This document shows, piece by piece, positions 20,001 through 26,890 of a stretch of DNA of 26,890 nucleotides. Source of the DNA: Hypsibius dujardini (taxonomy: Eukaryota; Tardigrada; Eutardigrada; Parachela; Hypsibiidae); the NCBI GenBank assembly GCA_001579985.1, contig LRSR01003315.1:1-26890 (forward strand). Direction: 5' to 3'. The position numbers and the translations under genes are program-made. The number at the start of each line of letters is the position of its first letter. Positions within the stretch are counted from its first letter, which is position 1. The notes beneath the pieces are model-generated. The model was not told where the DNA came from. It worked only from the letters and a program-made list of their open reading frames with translations, and made no database searches.

Positions 20001-22048
20001 GGGACAGTGAGATAGTCCATCGTCCTATACAGCGATACGAAAATCATCAGTTGCTGTTGAGGTTCCGAAGACCAGTACAATGCTTTCTCATATAATCAGA
20101 ACTCCGACAGTAGTATCTGGGCGTTTATCCAAGTGCCGCATTCGGACTCACTTGGAAATATTGTTTTATTCAGACATATGCTAGAGATGAATATAAAAAT
20201 ATATTTCGCAGGTAAAGTCAGGTAAAGTTTTTTGGCGAAATTTCGGAGTCTGAAAATACTCGAAGACACCATTTTTCGTCATTCAAATATGAAAAAAGTG
20301 ATTAATACAGTAAATATAATGTACAGTCAAGTCGATTGACATCCGCAAATGTTTTTCAGAGGTTAGTGTGCGAAGCTATAAGCCAAGTTTGGGAAGCTTC
20401 GCAGGGTTTTTTGTCCTTATCCAAAAACACCAGAGCTTCGCCCCTTGACATCCAAAAAATGTTTGGCTGATGCCAATCGGCTCCAAATTGAATTTGACAT
20501 GCGAAAGTATCCAAAAAACTTGTATTTAATATATTTCCGAAAATCGCCATTTTTGCAGCGAACAAAAACATCAGGAAAAATTTAATCCTCCAGCGTTTTG
20601 TAAACTCAAACATATCACCAGGACAAACATGCCCGACTTTACCTGCGCAATATATTTTTATATTTATAATAAAATATAGGTCTGAATAAAAAATATATCT
20701 CCAAATGATTCTGAATTCGGCCCTTGAATAATACCCCAAGTTAGGCTGCACACGTACAGAAAAAAAATAGGAAATCACTATAGTCTGACCCTTTCCCACC
20801 CATTCACTATAATCCCATCCTTTTCCCACCCTTTTTACTATGGTCCCACCCTTCTAATTTTTTTAATTGAAGTACAATAAAAATGACTTTCAAGACGTTA
20901 CCAGGATACTTAAGATATATTACTGATTGATGGAATGATTGATGGAATGATTGAAATCCAAGAGCCAAACAATTTCCAATAGTTTATTAGTACTCTGACT
21001 GTAGTATTTCAGACGAAATGAGTTTTAATCGAGACAAACCGGAGAGTTCTCGGTATATCAAAAACGCAGAGGTCGGAAGCCAGATAACGAGATAACGAGT
21101 GGACCATCATCAAGGCGGATATCCTGATCGATTCTAATGAAGCCGCTATAATTAGAAAAGCTCTTGTAACCGCTAAAACAATCCTTATTTAGTCTCGTGA
21201 TGTTCGATTTTATCTGTAATAAATCAAGAACAGCCATCCGTTCCATTATTCAACTTTATTCATATTAAAAAAACGAAAAGGGTGGGACTATGTGAAGGTG
21301 GGACAAGAGTGGGACAAAAGTGGTACCCAAAAAAATATCTAGCATGTATTTATCCATCTAATGTGAATGTTTAATGTAAGATCAACGCTGCGGAAACTCA
21401 TGTAGTTCCGTAGGTTGGTTGGGATTCCGCGTAAGCCGGTCATTGGTTTTGTGGATGACACACTTGTACGAGCCGGGTATGTTATTTCAATAAATCCAAA
21501 ATTCAGCTAGCTCTTTTTCTTGCTGTCTGGCACCAAACTACGAAGAATCTCTAGGGATTGCCACTGCCTTCGTTTGTAGATTTATATTACTTCGTATGTC
21601 ACAGGCTTTCAAACAACGAAATATTAACGCCATCTTATTAAGCTCGGTACATTGTGCTTTCTGTGTTCGCAACGTCCCCGGCGGAAGCAGTCAGACAAAT
21701 GCGCCTTCGTTAAGACTGATTAGTGCAATATTTGCTATAATTCCGTGCGCGCGTATGGTGTTCAATATAAACGTTTATTTAAAATATCCATCAACGTAAA
21801 CACCCAGACGAATCACGCGGTTTTCAATTCAATACCCAAACTATTTTGCAGGTCGCAGCCATAATTTCAGTATAAGTATATCTTAGTAATGGGAAAAATT
21901 ATAAATAAATAATATAAAAATTTAAATAATACGAAAAATACGCCGGTATTATACTCTGGGTTGAGATATATATTTCCTTACCAGGTATGAAGATTAAAAC
22001 TGTGAGAGTGACAAGGGTGAAGAGCGCACCCGAGCGACGGTAATCCAT
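6593..22048 (-). CDS. Non-classical cadherin, 20 exons, complete, about 1651 residues
   Basis: Exons in order: 22048-21982, 19874-19669, 16719-16555, 16463-16326, 15989-15783, 15285-15052, 14810-14553, 14476-14194, 13795-13197, 12663-12406, 12319-12037, 11906-11407, 10866-10222, 9500-9375, 9278-8974, 8314-8162, 8086-7904, 7111-6998, 6918-6868, 6773-6593. They sum to 4956 nt, every junction phase agrees, and no internal stop occurs. Order of parts: signal peptide; a Cys-containing N-terminal region (CSTC, ETCK, NCLEPC, GNC); about ten cadherin repeats marked by linkers such as DVNDNQPVF, DVNDEPPEF, DVNDHESFY and DKNDNNPII; a membrane-proximal region; one membrane helix; a tail of about 120 residues. 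Cadherins are calcium-dependent adhesion proteins of the plasma membrane. No catenin-binding region was recognised, so this is a protocadherin-like or insect midgut-cadherin-like member. The exact orthologue is not assigned. Weakest spots: the acceptors of exons 4 and 18, and the donor of exon 17. Confidence 0.9.
7112..7903 (-). other. Cadherin intron 17
   Basis: A 792-bp intron. It contains a perfect 10-bp inverted repeat at 7197-7225 (GTTGCAGCTG with CAGCTGCAAC) and a GC-richer patch at 7680-7770. The 179-codon plus-strand ORF crossing it runs antisense over the transmembrane exon and has no family match. Confidence 0.6.
7904..9278 (-). other. Cadherin membrane-proximal region and transmembrane exons
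   Basis: Exons 9278-8974, 8314-8162 and 8086-7904. The first continues the last repeat (ATDDDLPNGCG, VEAFDGSVAGC) and leads into a region containing ANLYDFDYVYYGIENP, which may fold as a membrane-adjacent domain as in long protocadherins (inference). The third exon encodes one hydrophobic helix beginning WIAVIVMGVAVLALVVV (about residues 1511-1532), followed by the basic stop-transfer AEKRK. The chosen donor of the last exon (GTACGA) is the one that keeps phase with the next exon. Confidence 0.85.
8315..8973 (-). other. Cadherin intron 15
   Basis: AT-rich intron of 659 bp with donor GTATGA. A hairpin-forming CACTGCAG...TTGCAGTG lies at 8778-8806. Nothing else was seen. Confidence 0.7.
9501..10221 (-). 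other. Cadherin intron 13
   Basis: A 721-bp AT-rich intron with donor GTGAGT. An imperfect direct duplication of about 34 bp (ATAAAAGTTTAA...AATTCAAGA) lies at about 9589-9650. No gene was seen. Confidence 0.7.
10867..11406 (-). other. Cadherin intron 12
   Basis: A 540-bp very AT-rich intron with donor GTGGGT and acceptor ACCAAACAG. No further feature was seen. Confidence 0.7.
11936..11989. repeat. TGTC tetranucleotide array in cadherin intron 11
   Basis: About nine clean TGTC units followed by decayed TGTT-containing ones, inside the 130-bp intron between the 283-nt exon 11 and exon 12. It is in the position equivalent to the array at 13956-14080. Confidence 0.95.
12664..13196 (-). other. 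Cadherin intron 9
   Basis: A 533-bp phase-0 intron with donor GTTCGT and acceptor TTTAACAG. It separates the two repeat-block halves encoding DLDL and GANAAF. The paralogous intron at 14811-15051 is 241 bp. No gene inside. Confidence 0.75.
13352..15218 (-). other. Cadherin three-repeat block, copy 1
   Basis: Runs from the linker VNNHAAEF in exon 6 to the same linker in exon 9. Marker peptides in order: ENSNVGTAVELENG, DLDQ, NAAFTLRIV, DVNDHESFY, CEGINH, LSDADRD, DIDNTGANGIT, DVNDEPPEF, TVDEQLKDH, LTVIKEFDRE. The complete exons are 258 nt (14553-14810) and 283 nt (14194-14476). Its partner block at 11457-13351 has the same order and the same lengths for these exons. Confidence 0.9.
13956..14080. 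repeat. TGTC tetranucleotide array in cadherin intron 8
   Basis: A longer and more interrupted TGTC array in the 398-bp intron between the 283-nt exon 8 and exon 9, the paralogous position to intron 11. ORFs of Cys-Leu-Ser-Val on the plus strand and Thr-Asp-Arg-Gln on the minus strand are repeat products. Confidence 0.95.
15286..15782 (-). other. Cadherin intron 5
   Basis: A 497-bp AT-rich phase-0 intron with donor GTACGT and acceptor AACGCAG. Nothing recognisable inside. Confidence 0.7.
15990..16325 (-). other. Cadherin intron 4 with paired palindromes
   Basis: A 336-bp phase-0 intron. It contains two perfect 14-bp palindromes CATAGAGATCTATG at 16226-16239 and 16243-16256, spaced 17 bp start to start. 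A near copy lies at about 7518 in intron 17. Confidence 0.75.
16885..17539. mobile_element. Foldback (MITE-like) repeat, copy B
   Basis: About 655 bp, palindromic throughout. Its right end in reverse complement (CTAACTTGAGACAATTATCA, then TTTATATTTTTTAATAAAGC) mirrors the left end (CTACTTGGGACGATTTCAGA, then TTTATATTTTTTAATAGAGC). The inner arms carry GGCAGAATTTCAA and its mirror. The core has GGGCGGAGCTATGCG and, inverted, GCAGCTCCGCTACCCTGACG. Confidence 0.85.
17726..17800. repeat. Foldback family half-core fragment (F)
   Basis: Contains GCTCCGCCCCATTACCCCCA, then AAAATATTTAGCTGCAGCCA, matching one arm of the family core (GCTCCGCCCCTTGATCTC in copy E). It lies about 190 bp beyond the end of copy B and looks like an older truncated insertion. 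Confidence 0.45.
18102..18546 (+). pseudogene. Decayed coding-like fragment of unknown origin
   Basis: A patch of balanced composition, richer in GC than its surroundings, that reads like protein but only across frames and stops. One frame gives KTAYVPFALPNVGVV and later NPMFVTSILSVTNNEFIANP. Another gives TFAATKYLVDGEEFLLCNYR and IYTKNDGNLVDEDVGSFRVV, then stops at TGA (18396-18398). Past a second stop (18417-18419) it resumes with AAYMNAPNYELTSVPERS and NDSFTASLIGVFVRNG. At least one frameshift and two stops would be needed. The family is not recognised. It may be the relic of a mobile element, a retrocopy or an integrated virus. Confidence 0.35.
18605..19630. mobile_element. Large inverted-repeat element with arms of about 190 bp
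   Basis: The left arm (about 18605-18793, plus) and right arm (about 19450-19630, reverse complement) share colinear matches: GCTCGTTTAGGGTCC with TCTCGTTTCGGGTCC, then CGGAACCAGGACCC with CGGAACCAACCAGGACCC. Further in, ATGCATTTTCTTTAACTCAA matches ATGCATTTTTTTCTCAATTG, and GATTTCCAAAGCCCCC matches GATTTCCAAGGCCCCC. The 650 bp between them shows no recognised protein. It is different in sequence from the foldback family. Confidence 0.65.
20111..20745. mobile_element. Foldback (MITE-like) repeat, copy C
   Basis: About 635 bp. The right end in reverse complement (CTAACTTGGGGTATTATTCA, then TTTTATTCAGACCTAT) mirrors the left (GTATCTGGGCGTTTATCCAA, then TTTTATTCAGACATAT). The next arm segment AAAATATATTTCGCAGGTAA mirrors AAAATATATTGCGCAGGTAA. 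The core is AGTCGATTGACATCCGC, and inverted GAGCTTCGCCCCTTGACATC. It is closest to copy A in its terminal segments. Confidence 0.8.
20755..21340. mobile_element. CCCACC-rich inverted-repeat element
   Basis: The left side has repeated TTTCCCACCC, TTTTCCCACCC and ATGGTCCCACCC motifs (20783-20855). The right side (21270-21330) has the complementary GGGTGGGACTATG, GGTGGGACAAGAG and GTGGGACAAAAG. An inner extension also matches: CCCACCCTTCTAATTTTTTT with CCCACCCTTTTCGTTTTTTT. No coding capacity was seen. Confidence 0.5.
21982..22048 (-). other. Cadherin exon 1: signal peptide
   Basis: The exon starts at ATG (22046-22048) and encodes MDYRRSGALF followed by TLVTLTVLIFIPG, a basic n-region and a hydrophobic core. 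It ends in donor GTAAGG in phase 1. Exon 2 (19874-19669) supplies the matching two bases after acceptor CTTACAG. The 2.1-kb intron between them holds two repeat structures. The only weak point is whether a small unseen exon lies in intron 1 or 2. Confidence 0.85.
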
Positions 22049-23712
22049 GGTATTTGGGAAGAGTTACGGAACCAGCCCGTAGAGTAAAATTTCTATAATT
22101 AGTAAACAGTCGCTTGGGAGAGGTCGAAAGTATTTCAGCCCGATTAAGCAACGCAAAAGTGAGGACTGCGAAGGGTTTAGCCTCGTGCATGCGTGGACAC
22201 ATTTAGATGCATCTGTATTTGGTGTGACCTTATCTTATCCTTTCCGGATTTTAAATTGTGAATTGCATGTGTACCCGTTCCAAGAGGGAGATATGGTGGG
22301 TTGACTACTGATTTACTTATTGACCGTGATAATGCTGGCCAGTGGGATTACCCTGCCGATCACCGGTCTAATTATACAAACGCACGTAAACGGTAAATCG
22401 GTATTTATTGATAGATAAGAAGTCCACATAATACGCAAGATGCGAGGTAATTAAGCACATTTTATTATTGATATGAGCCCCGGCAGTTCGTGCATTAAGC
22501 GGGCTACTTAAATAGTAGGCGTACACATCTTCAAAACCCTGTTTGGAAATTCAGTAAATAAATACGAACAAATAAATAGATGTCTGAAGAATTAGTCGTG
22601 ACTAATTATAGAAAGTGCGCGAACGATTGATGAAGATTGGTCGAGTAATAATTATGGTTTGTTGGCCTACTTTAACCATCTCTGTTTCGTAAATTAATTG
22701 TAGGCAAAGTCCGCCCTATTAAATCCTATTTCTGACCTTAAACTAGTCAGTAGAAATTACTGACACTAATTACCAAATAGTAGAACTTAGCCTTAAAATA
22801 GAAATATGTTTTTGCAAGACTGCGCCATTTTGAGTACAAGTTCGAATCAATTGGCATCAGCGAAATATTTTTCGGGAATCAGGAGGCAGAGGTATAGATC
22901 AAACGTCAAAACTGCGATCACAATGCAAGTCCCTTACGACAGACACACAGTTCTGCCCCTTTGCCTCCGAAAAATATTTTGTTGACGCCAATCAATCCAA
23001 AATTAGATTCTACAAATTTCAACAAAAGATTATTTCGGAATCTTCACAAAAAGGCAATTGCTACTGAGTATCATTAGACCAGTAAACAGAGTGTCTAGTG
23101 TGTAGTTTTATAAACCGAACTCCCACTAGCGGATGTCGACTTTTCGTGAGTCTGGACATTTCTCCATTCATGCTCAATAATGATCAAATTTTTATCACAG
23201 AACTATCTGCGTTGAAGCAGAGAAAATAGTCATCAAATTGACAATGCCCGGTTCGTGTGATAAGCGCGTAGGGAACCGATCGACCTTTGATACCTTGTTC
23301 CTCACCGCACGCCATCTGCAGAGCAGTGAAATAAAAGAGGAGTTTTAAAAATGGTGTCTGCCGTTGTAGACTTATGCCATCATCACTATCAGCCAGCGTA
23401 ATCTTATCAGCAGTATTACCTGTGTAAGAACGTCGGTGGCAACCAAACGCACCTGACCTGTTGAACCCTTCTTTGCAAAGTTGTGTTGGTGTTTCCAAGT
23501 CATACACTTCCGCTGACAACTAAATAATATACAAGGCTGGTATACGTACATGATTGACGATCGTAAGGCAGCCGCACGTCGACAAATACGCCTCCAAAAA
23601 TTTCAGGGAAAGCGTAACATTTTACTGTGTTGTACTCCAATCCCTTGGAGCACCATCCGAATTGATTACCGTTTTGGTTTGTCTTCCTAGTCTATTTATC
23701 GGGACACAAAGT
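22049..23712. other. Divergent intergenic region between cadherin and SNX8
   Basis: Carries both 5' flanks. It includes foldback core fragment D at about 22846-23015. A 111-codon minus-strand frame at 23184-23519 was examined: it has no family features and begins at a TTG, so it is not called as a gene. A good plus-strand acceptor (TTTGTCTTCCTAG, ending 23690) shortly before the SNX8 ATG suggests an upstream untranslated or short coding exon somewhere in this region. Confidence 0.6.
22846..23015. repeat. Foldback family core fragment (D)
   Basis: About 170 bp with the two mirrored core arms. CAATTGGCATCAGCGAAATA followed by TTTTTCGG pairs with the inverted CCGAAAAATATTTTGTTGAC followed by GCCAATCA. 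The long terminal arms of the full-length copies are absent or too decayed to see. Confidence 0.6.
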
Positions 23713-26700
23713 ATGGGACTGCCCCAAGAGTCCCTACTAATTTCCAATGGTACCTTGGACGGGCCGGTTATTCGCGTGGAGCAAATTCCGGGGAAAAAGG
23801 GCGCCTTCCTAAAGCATGTCGAATATGAAGTTATAAGTCAGGCATGTACATTTCATTAATAGTATAATTTCGGTGATGTCGGGAAGTGTATTCCGGTCTT
23901 GTTTTTCAGTACTAGTACAGTGTATTTGTCTGTCAACAGAAAGCTCAATCATCACGCAGATACAACGATTTCGTCGTCCTGCATGATGCGCTACTGCAGA
24001 TTTTTCCCACTCGACTCATACCGCGATTGCCGCCGAAAAAAGCCATGGGAGTGGATGAGGAGTTTCTGGGGAAACGACAGAAGGCCCTGGAACGGTACAT
24101 GACCATCCTCGGCAGGCATCCTGTAATTGGGAGGAGTGGGCTTTTTCAGCATTTTCTAACACATTCCGGCAAAGTAAGGGATTGTTTGATATACAGGGGA
24201 CCAAATACAAGTGCCAGTCTCAGATCGTGACCAACCTTTGTTTCCTGAAAGCGTGTTCCTCGAATATGATTTCACAAAATATTGCTTACCAGGGATTCAA
24301 AAATTAATTTGGAAGCGATTGGAATCCGATGAGGGGCGGATCTATACGCACTGTCGAAACTCATAATGGAATCTCCAGTCATTTTCTAGCTTCTTAATTA
24401 AATTGTTTGTATTTGAAGAAATTATTCTCACCGGGAAGCAATATTTTCGCATATCATGTTTGGGGTACAGATCCTCGGACAGATCCCCGAAATCTGAGAT
24501 TGACATTGGTAATTGATCCCTTGTTAGAGTACTACAACAAGTGCTCTAGACGAGCTACGACATACTACGCAACCATCGTTCTGATAGCCCTGTTCTGGCC
24601 TAACGAATTGATTTTTTACCAACATTTTAGTAATGGCCAAGGCACTACATAATTTTGCAAATTTGTTGGCGTCTTTTAGGATCTCCAAACGTCCACAAAG
24701 GAAAAATTCAAAGTTGAAGAGTTTTTCTCGGTGAATTCGCCAGAGTACGAGCATGTTCGGCCGGGTGACTGGACCTCCCATTTGAATGAAGTAAAGGATC
24801 GCATGATCAATGCGGAAATGAGCTTGCAAAAAATTCGCGAGATTTTCGAAGCAATTTACCTGTGCTCCCGGGGTAAGCCGGTATAGACTAATGATGGGGG
24901 TACAAAAACCAGGTCTTTCCATTTCAACGCTAATTTGGTTTTTTCCCCTATCAGACCAAGTCAAGAATTATATGGCCCTAAATGCAGAACTGAGGTACGA
25001 GTGCCGGAATTTATGCAAACCTGATAACATGTGCAGCAATCGAATTATTCTGTATCAGCAATTTATGCACCACAACCACGTCGCCATTTGTGGAAATTGT
25101 CAATGGAATAGCTGTGGCGCGACAACCATATACTGGAATTCTGGGAGACGTCGCGTCGGAGATTGCAAGCGTCACAAAACAGTGGCTCGAATTGGTACAA
25201 ACCTCCCATAAAATAATACCATTTCGCCTACGAAAAGCTATAACACATGGGCCGTATTTATTACCTAAATTTTTTGTAAATCTCATCACATGCACTTTGT
25301 CTTATTTTTGGGTTTGACATTTTATTATTTAGTTATTGAAAGTAGTATTAAAATTAATAATATCATGTGGCCTTCCCTCGCGTGTAGACTTTAACCTTGA
25401 GTGCAAGGAAAACTGATATCAATCACCATCACCTCTAGGCTAATACGGAAGATGAGATGTTTGCCGACTATTTGCTCATGATGAAGGACCTAATGAAGGG
25501 ATGGAAGGTTTGTTCGGACATCACTGCCCACATTACTGGCGTTGAACTATTGTTACTCGTGGGTTCCGTTTTTTGTCAGGATTTTTTTGCGCGGCAAAGC
25601 AAATACGCAGCCGACGAGCAGAGGGTCTTGGAGAAGGCGTTGAACGCGAAAAAGAAAGACGGAGCGGACGATGTGAGCCGGATTAACTTCAATGGTTATC
25701 TAGAATGTTAATGGCCTTGTAGTTTCTGATGTGAAAATTAATTGCAGATAGCAAAAACCACAGCTAATGCGGAAAACCGGATAAAATTCAGCTTGTTGTG
25801 TCTTCAACAAGAACTAAGCTTTATCGAAGGACTGCTGGGCCCATTGGTGGCGCGTTTCTTACAGACTCTGGCCGGAAATGAAAAACGCCATTTCGGAAAG
25901 GTAAATCAAGAAGAGTAGACAGTACATACTATATCTTGATAATGCAACTTACTTGGGACAATTTGAACAGAGGGAATGACTCCGCTTTATATTTTTGTCA
26001 GTAGAGCTATACTTATGATCAGTCAGGCTCCGAAGCCTTTTTTTTATAGACTTTCAAAGTTGGGAGAATACTAGAAGATTTCATTTTTCCCGGATTTTGA
26101 CTGCAAAAACTTCAATTTTAAGAAATATTTTAATTTAAAAAGTTTTGACAACTTCCACTCAAAATTCGATTTGAAATCGATTGGCATTAGCAGAACCTGT
26201 TTTTTGACGTCAGGGTGCGGAGCTATGCGCCATTTCTAGAATATCACTTGTAAATTTCCAGTCGTGCTTGAGAGTGACCGGTAGCTCCGCCCCTTGATCT
26301 CTAAAAAATATTCTGGTATGCCAGTCGATTTAAAATGGAATGTGAGAGGAAAAGTGCCGAAATTCTTCAAATTTAACTATTTTTCAAGGTTGACGTTTTT
26401 ACAGTCAAAATCAGGAAAAATGGAATCTTCCAATGTTTTTCCAACTTTGAAATTCTGCCGAAAAATGTGTTTATCATGACCAATAATATTACATTAATAC
26501 ATTAAATCGTCCCAAGTTAGACGACCCTTAAACTGCAAGTGCTTCTACTTTGTTGTGTTCGCCTATAGATTTCAAACGCATGGCAAGATGTTGAAGACGT
26601 GTCGAGTCTCCTGTCGATGTCAAACGCAATGGGTGGTGTTGCTGGACTGAGATCCGAGCCAACTGCACCAGCCTCACCGAGGGAACCTCATACACCGCTG

Positions 26701-26745
26701 CAGTCGCCGGGTATTAACGGAAAGAACCCTTTTTTGGAGAATTAA
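23713..26745 (+). CDS. SNX8: SNX8-type sorting nexin, nine exons, N-terminus uncertain
   Basis: Exons: 23713-23841, 23940-24173, 24680-24872, 24955-24994, 25059-25194, 25439-25507, 25580-25672, 25748-25900 and 26569-26745 (TAA). They sum to 1224 nt, giving about 407 residues. All phases agree. A PX domain (about 13-120) has VEQIPGKKGAFLKHVEYEV, RRYNDFVVLHDALL and LPPKKAMGVDEEFLGKRQKA. A helical BAR-type region (about 122-350) includes NRIKFSLLCLQQELSFIEGL, and the tail is Ser/Pro-rich. These segments follow vertebrate SNX8 closely, so the family call is firm. Such proteins bind phosphoinositides on early endosomes and take part in endosome-to-Golgi sorting; that function is inferred. Intron 1 appears to be GC-AG. 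The start ATG (23713) is the first Met after an acceptor at 23690, so a short upstream coding exon is possible. Human SNX8 is longer at its N-terminus. Confidence 0.9.
23749..24173 (+). other. PX phosphoinositide-binding domain of SNX8
   Basis: Split over exons 1 and 2. The basic RRY(N)DF motif (residues 49-54) and the PPK segment (74-76), followed by the helix EEFLGKRQKALERYM, are the usual phosphoinositide-contact elements of PX domains. Between VISQ and RRYNDF the loop is two residues shorter than in vertebrate SNX8 with the splice sites chosen here. Confidence 0.85.
24174..24679 (+). other. SNX8 intron 2
   Basis: A 506-bp phase-0 intron with donor GTAAGG and acceptor GTCTTTTAG. It contains a short foldback-family core remnant at about 24296-24345 (AATTTGGAAGCGATTGGAAT, then GAGGGGCGGATCTAT). 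The 81-codon ORF inside shows no family features. Confidence 0.6.
24680..25900 (+). other. BAR-type helical region of SNX8
   Basis: Exons 3 to 8 encode long amphipathic helical stretches: DRMINAEMSLQKIREIFEAI, AELSNLCTTTTSPFVEI, EIASVTKQWLEL, DYLLMMKDLMKGWK, ADEQRVLEKALNAKKKDG and NRIKFSLLCLQQELSFIEGL. Their order and spacing match the vertebrate SNX8 C-terminal half. They are expected to dimerise and sense membrane curvature (family knowledge). The 40-nt exon 24955-24994 is supported by phase on both sides and by the peptide AELSNLCTTTTSP that its junction with exon 5 creates. Confidence 0.8.
25948..26520. mobile_element. Foldback (MITE-like) repeat, copy E, in SNX8 intron 8
   Basis: About 573 bp with the clearest termini: left CTTACTTGGGACAATTTGAA, right (reverse complement) CTAACTTGGGACGATTTAAT. 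The inner arms TTTCAAAGTTGGGAGAATAC and, mirrored, TTTCAAAGTTGGAAAAACAT match closely. The core has GTGCGGAGCTATGCGCCATT, and inverted GGTAGCTCCGCCCCTTGATC. It lies wholly within the 668-bp intron 25901-26568. Confidence 0.88.
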
Positions 26746-26890
26746 AATTCTGAACGTTTCGCGCTCTGGCTTTTCTATAAAATTTATTATTTTTGCACAT
26801 TGCAATGCCCTAGTCATCTTTTAAACCTCATTCAGAAGTCGATATTGCAACTACCGGGTGCGGGGTTCATTTTGGCACAAACTTTGCCTT
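26746..26890 (+). other. SNX8 3' UTR or flank
   Basis: Sequence after the TAA. No canonical AATAAA occurs before the window ends, so the transcript end is not located. Confidence 0.5.

Larger units (their letters stand above)
19875..21981 (-). other. Cadherin intron 1, repeat-rich
   Basis: A 2.1-kb phase-1 intron between the signal-peptide exon and exon 2. It contains foldback copy C (20111-20745), a CCCACC-rich inverted repeat (about 20755-21340) and a 12-bp direct duplication at 20926-20949. The remainder is AT-rich with no recognised gene. Confidence 0.7.

Noticed and set aside
24407-24652. An 81-codon plus-strand frame as an extra SNX8 exon
   Set aside because: Exons 2 and 3 of SNX8 already join in phase 0 with conserved flanks, and the frame has no PX or BAR character.

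Overview
This is a piece of an intron-rich animal nuclear genome, most likely an invertebrate bilaterian. The phylum cannot be fixed from this window. Three multi-exon protein genes could be assembled by hand, joining exons on splice signals, intron phase and family conservation. The intergenic and intronic DNA is AT-rich and full of short inverted-repeat elements and microsatellites.

Layout: (1) Positions 130-4174, minus strand, hold a complete four-exon FoxF-type forkhead transcription factor of about 466 residues. (2) Positions 6593-22048, minus strand, hold a complete 20-exon non-classical cadherin. The exons sum to 4956 nt, an exact multiple of three (about 1651 residues). It has a signal peptide, roughly ten cadherin repeats, a membrane-proximal region, one membrane helix and a tail of about 120 residues without a recognisable catenin-binding region. 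(3) Positions 23713-26745, plus strand, hold a sorting nexin of the SNX8 type (PX plus BAR region) in nine exons, complete at the 3' end. Its extreme N-terminus is uncertain. The cadherin and FoxF lie head-to-tail; the cadherin and SNX8 are divergent, with 1.66 kb between start codons.

The three genes have unrelated cellular jobs: mesodermal transcription control, cell-surface adhesion and endosomal sorting. Nothing suggests one pathway or a cassette. The most informative structure is inside the cadherin. A block of three cadherin repeats was duplicated in tandem together with its introns: paired exons have identical lengths (258/258 and 283/283 nt) and the matching introns both carry a TGTC microsatellite.

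At least four copies of one foldback element of about 600 bp, plus core fragments, are scattered through the window. Two other inverted-repeat structures and a decayed coding-like fragment lie in the two large 5' introns of the cadherin. I saw no convincing tRNA, rRNA, CRISPR array or prokaryotic feature.
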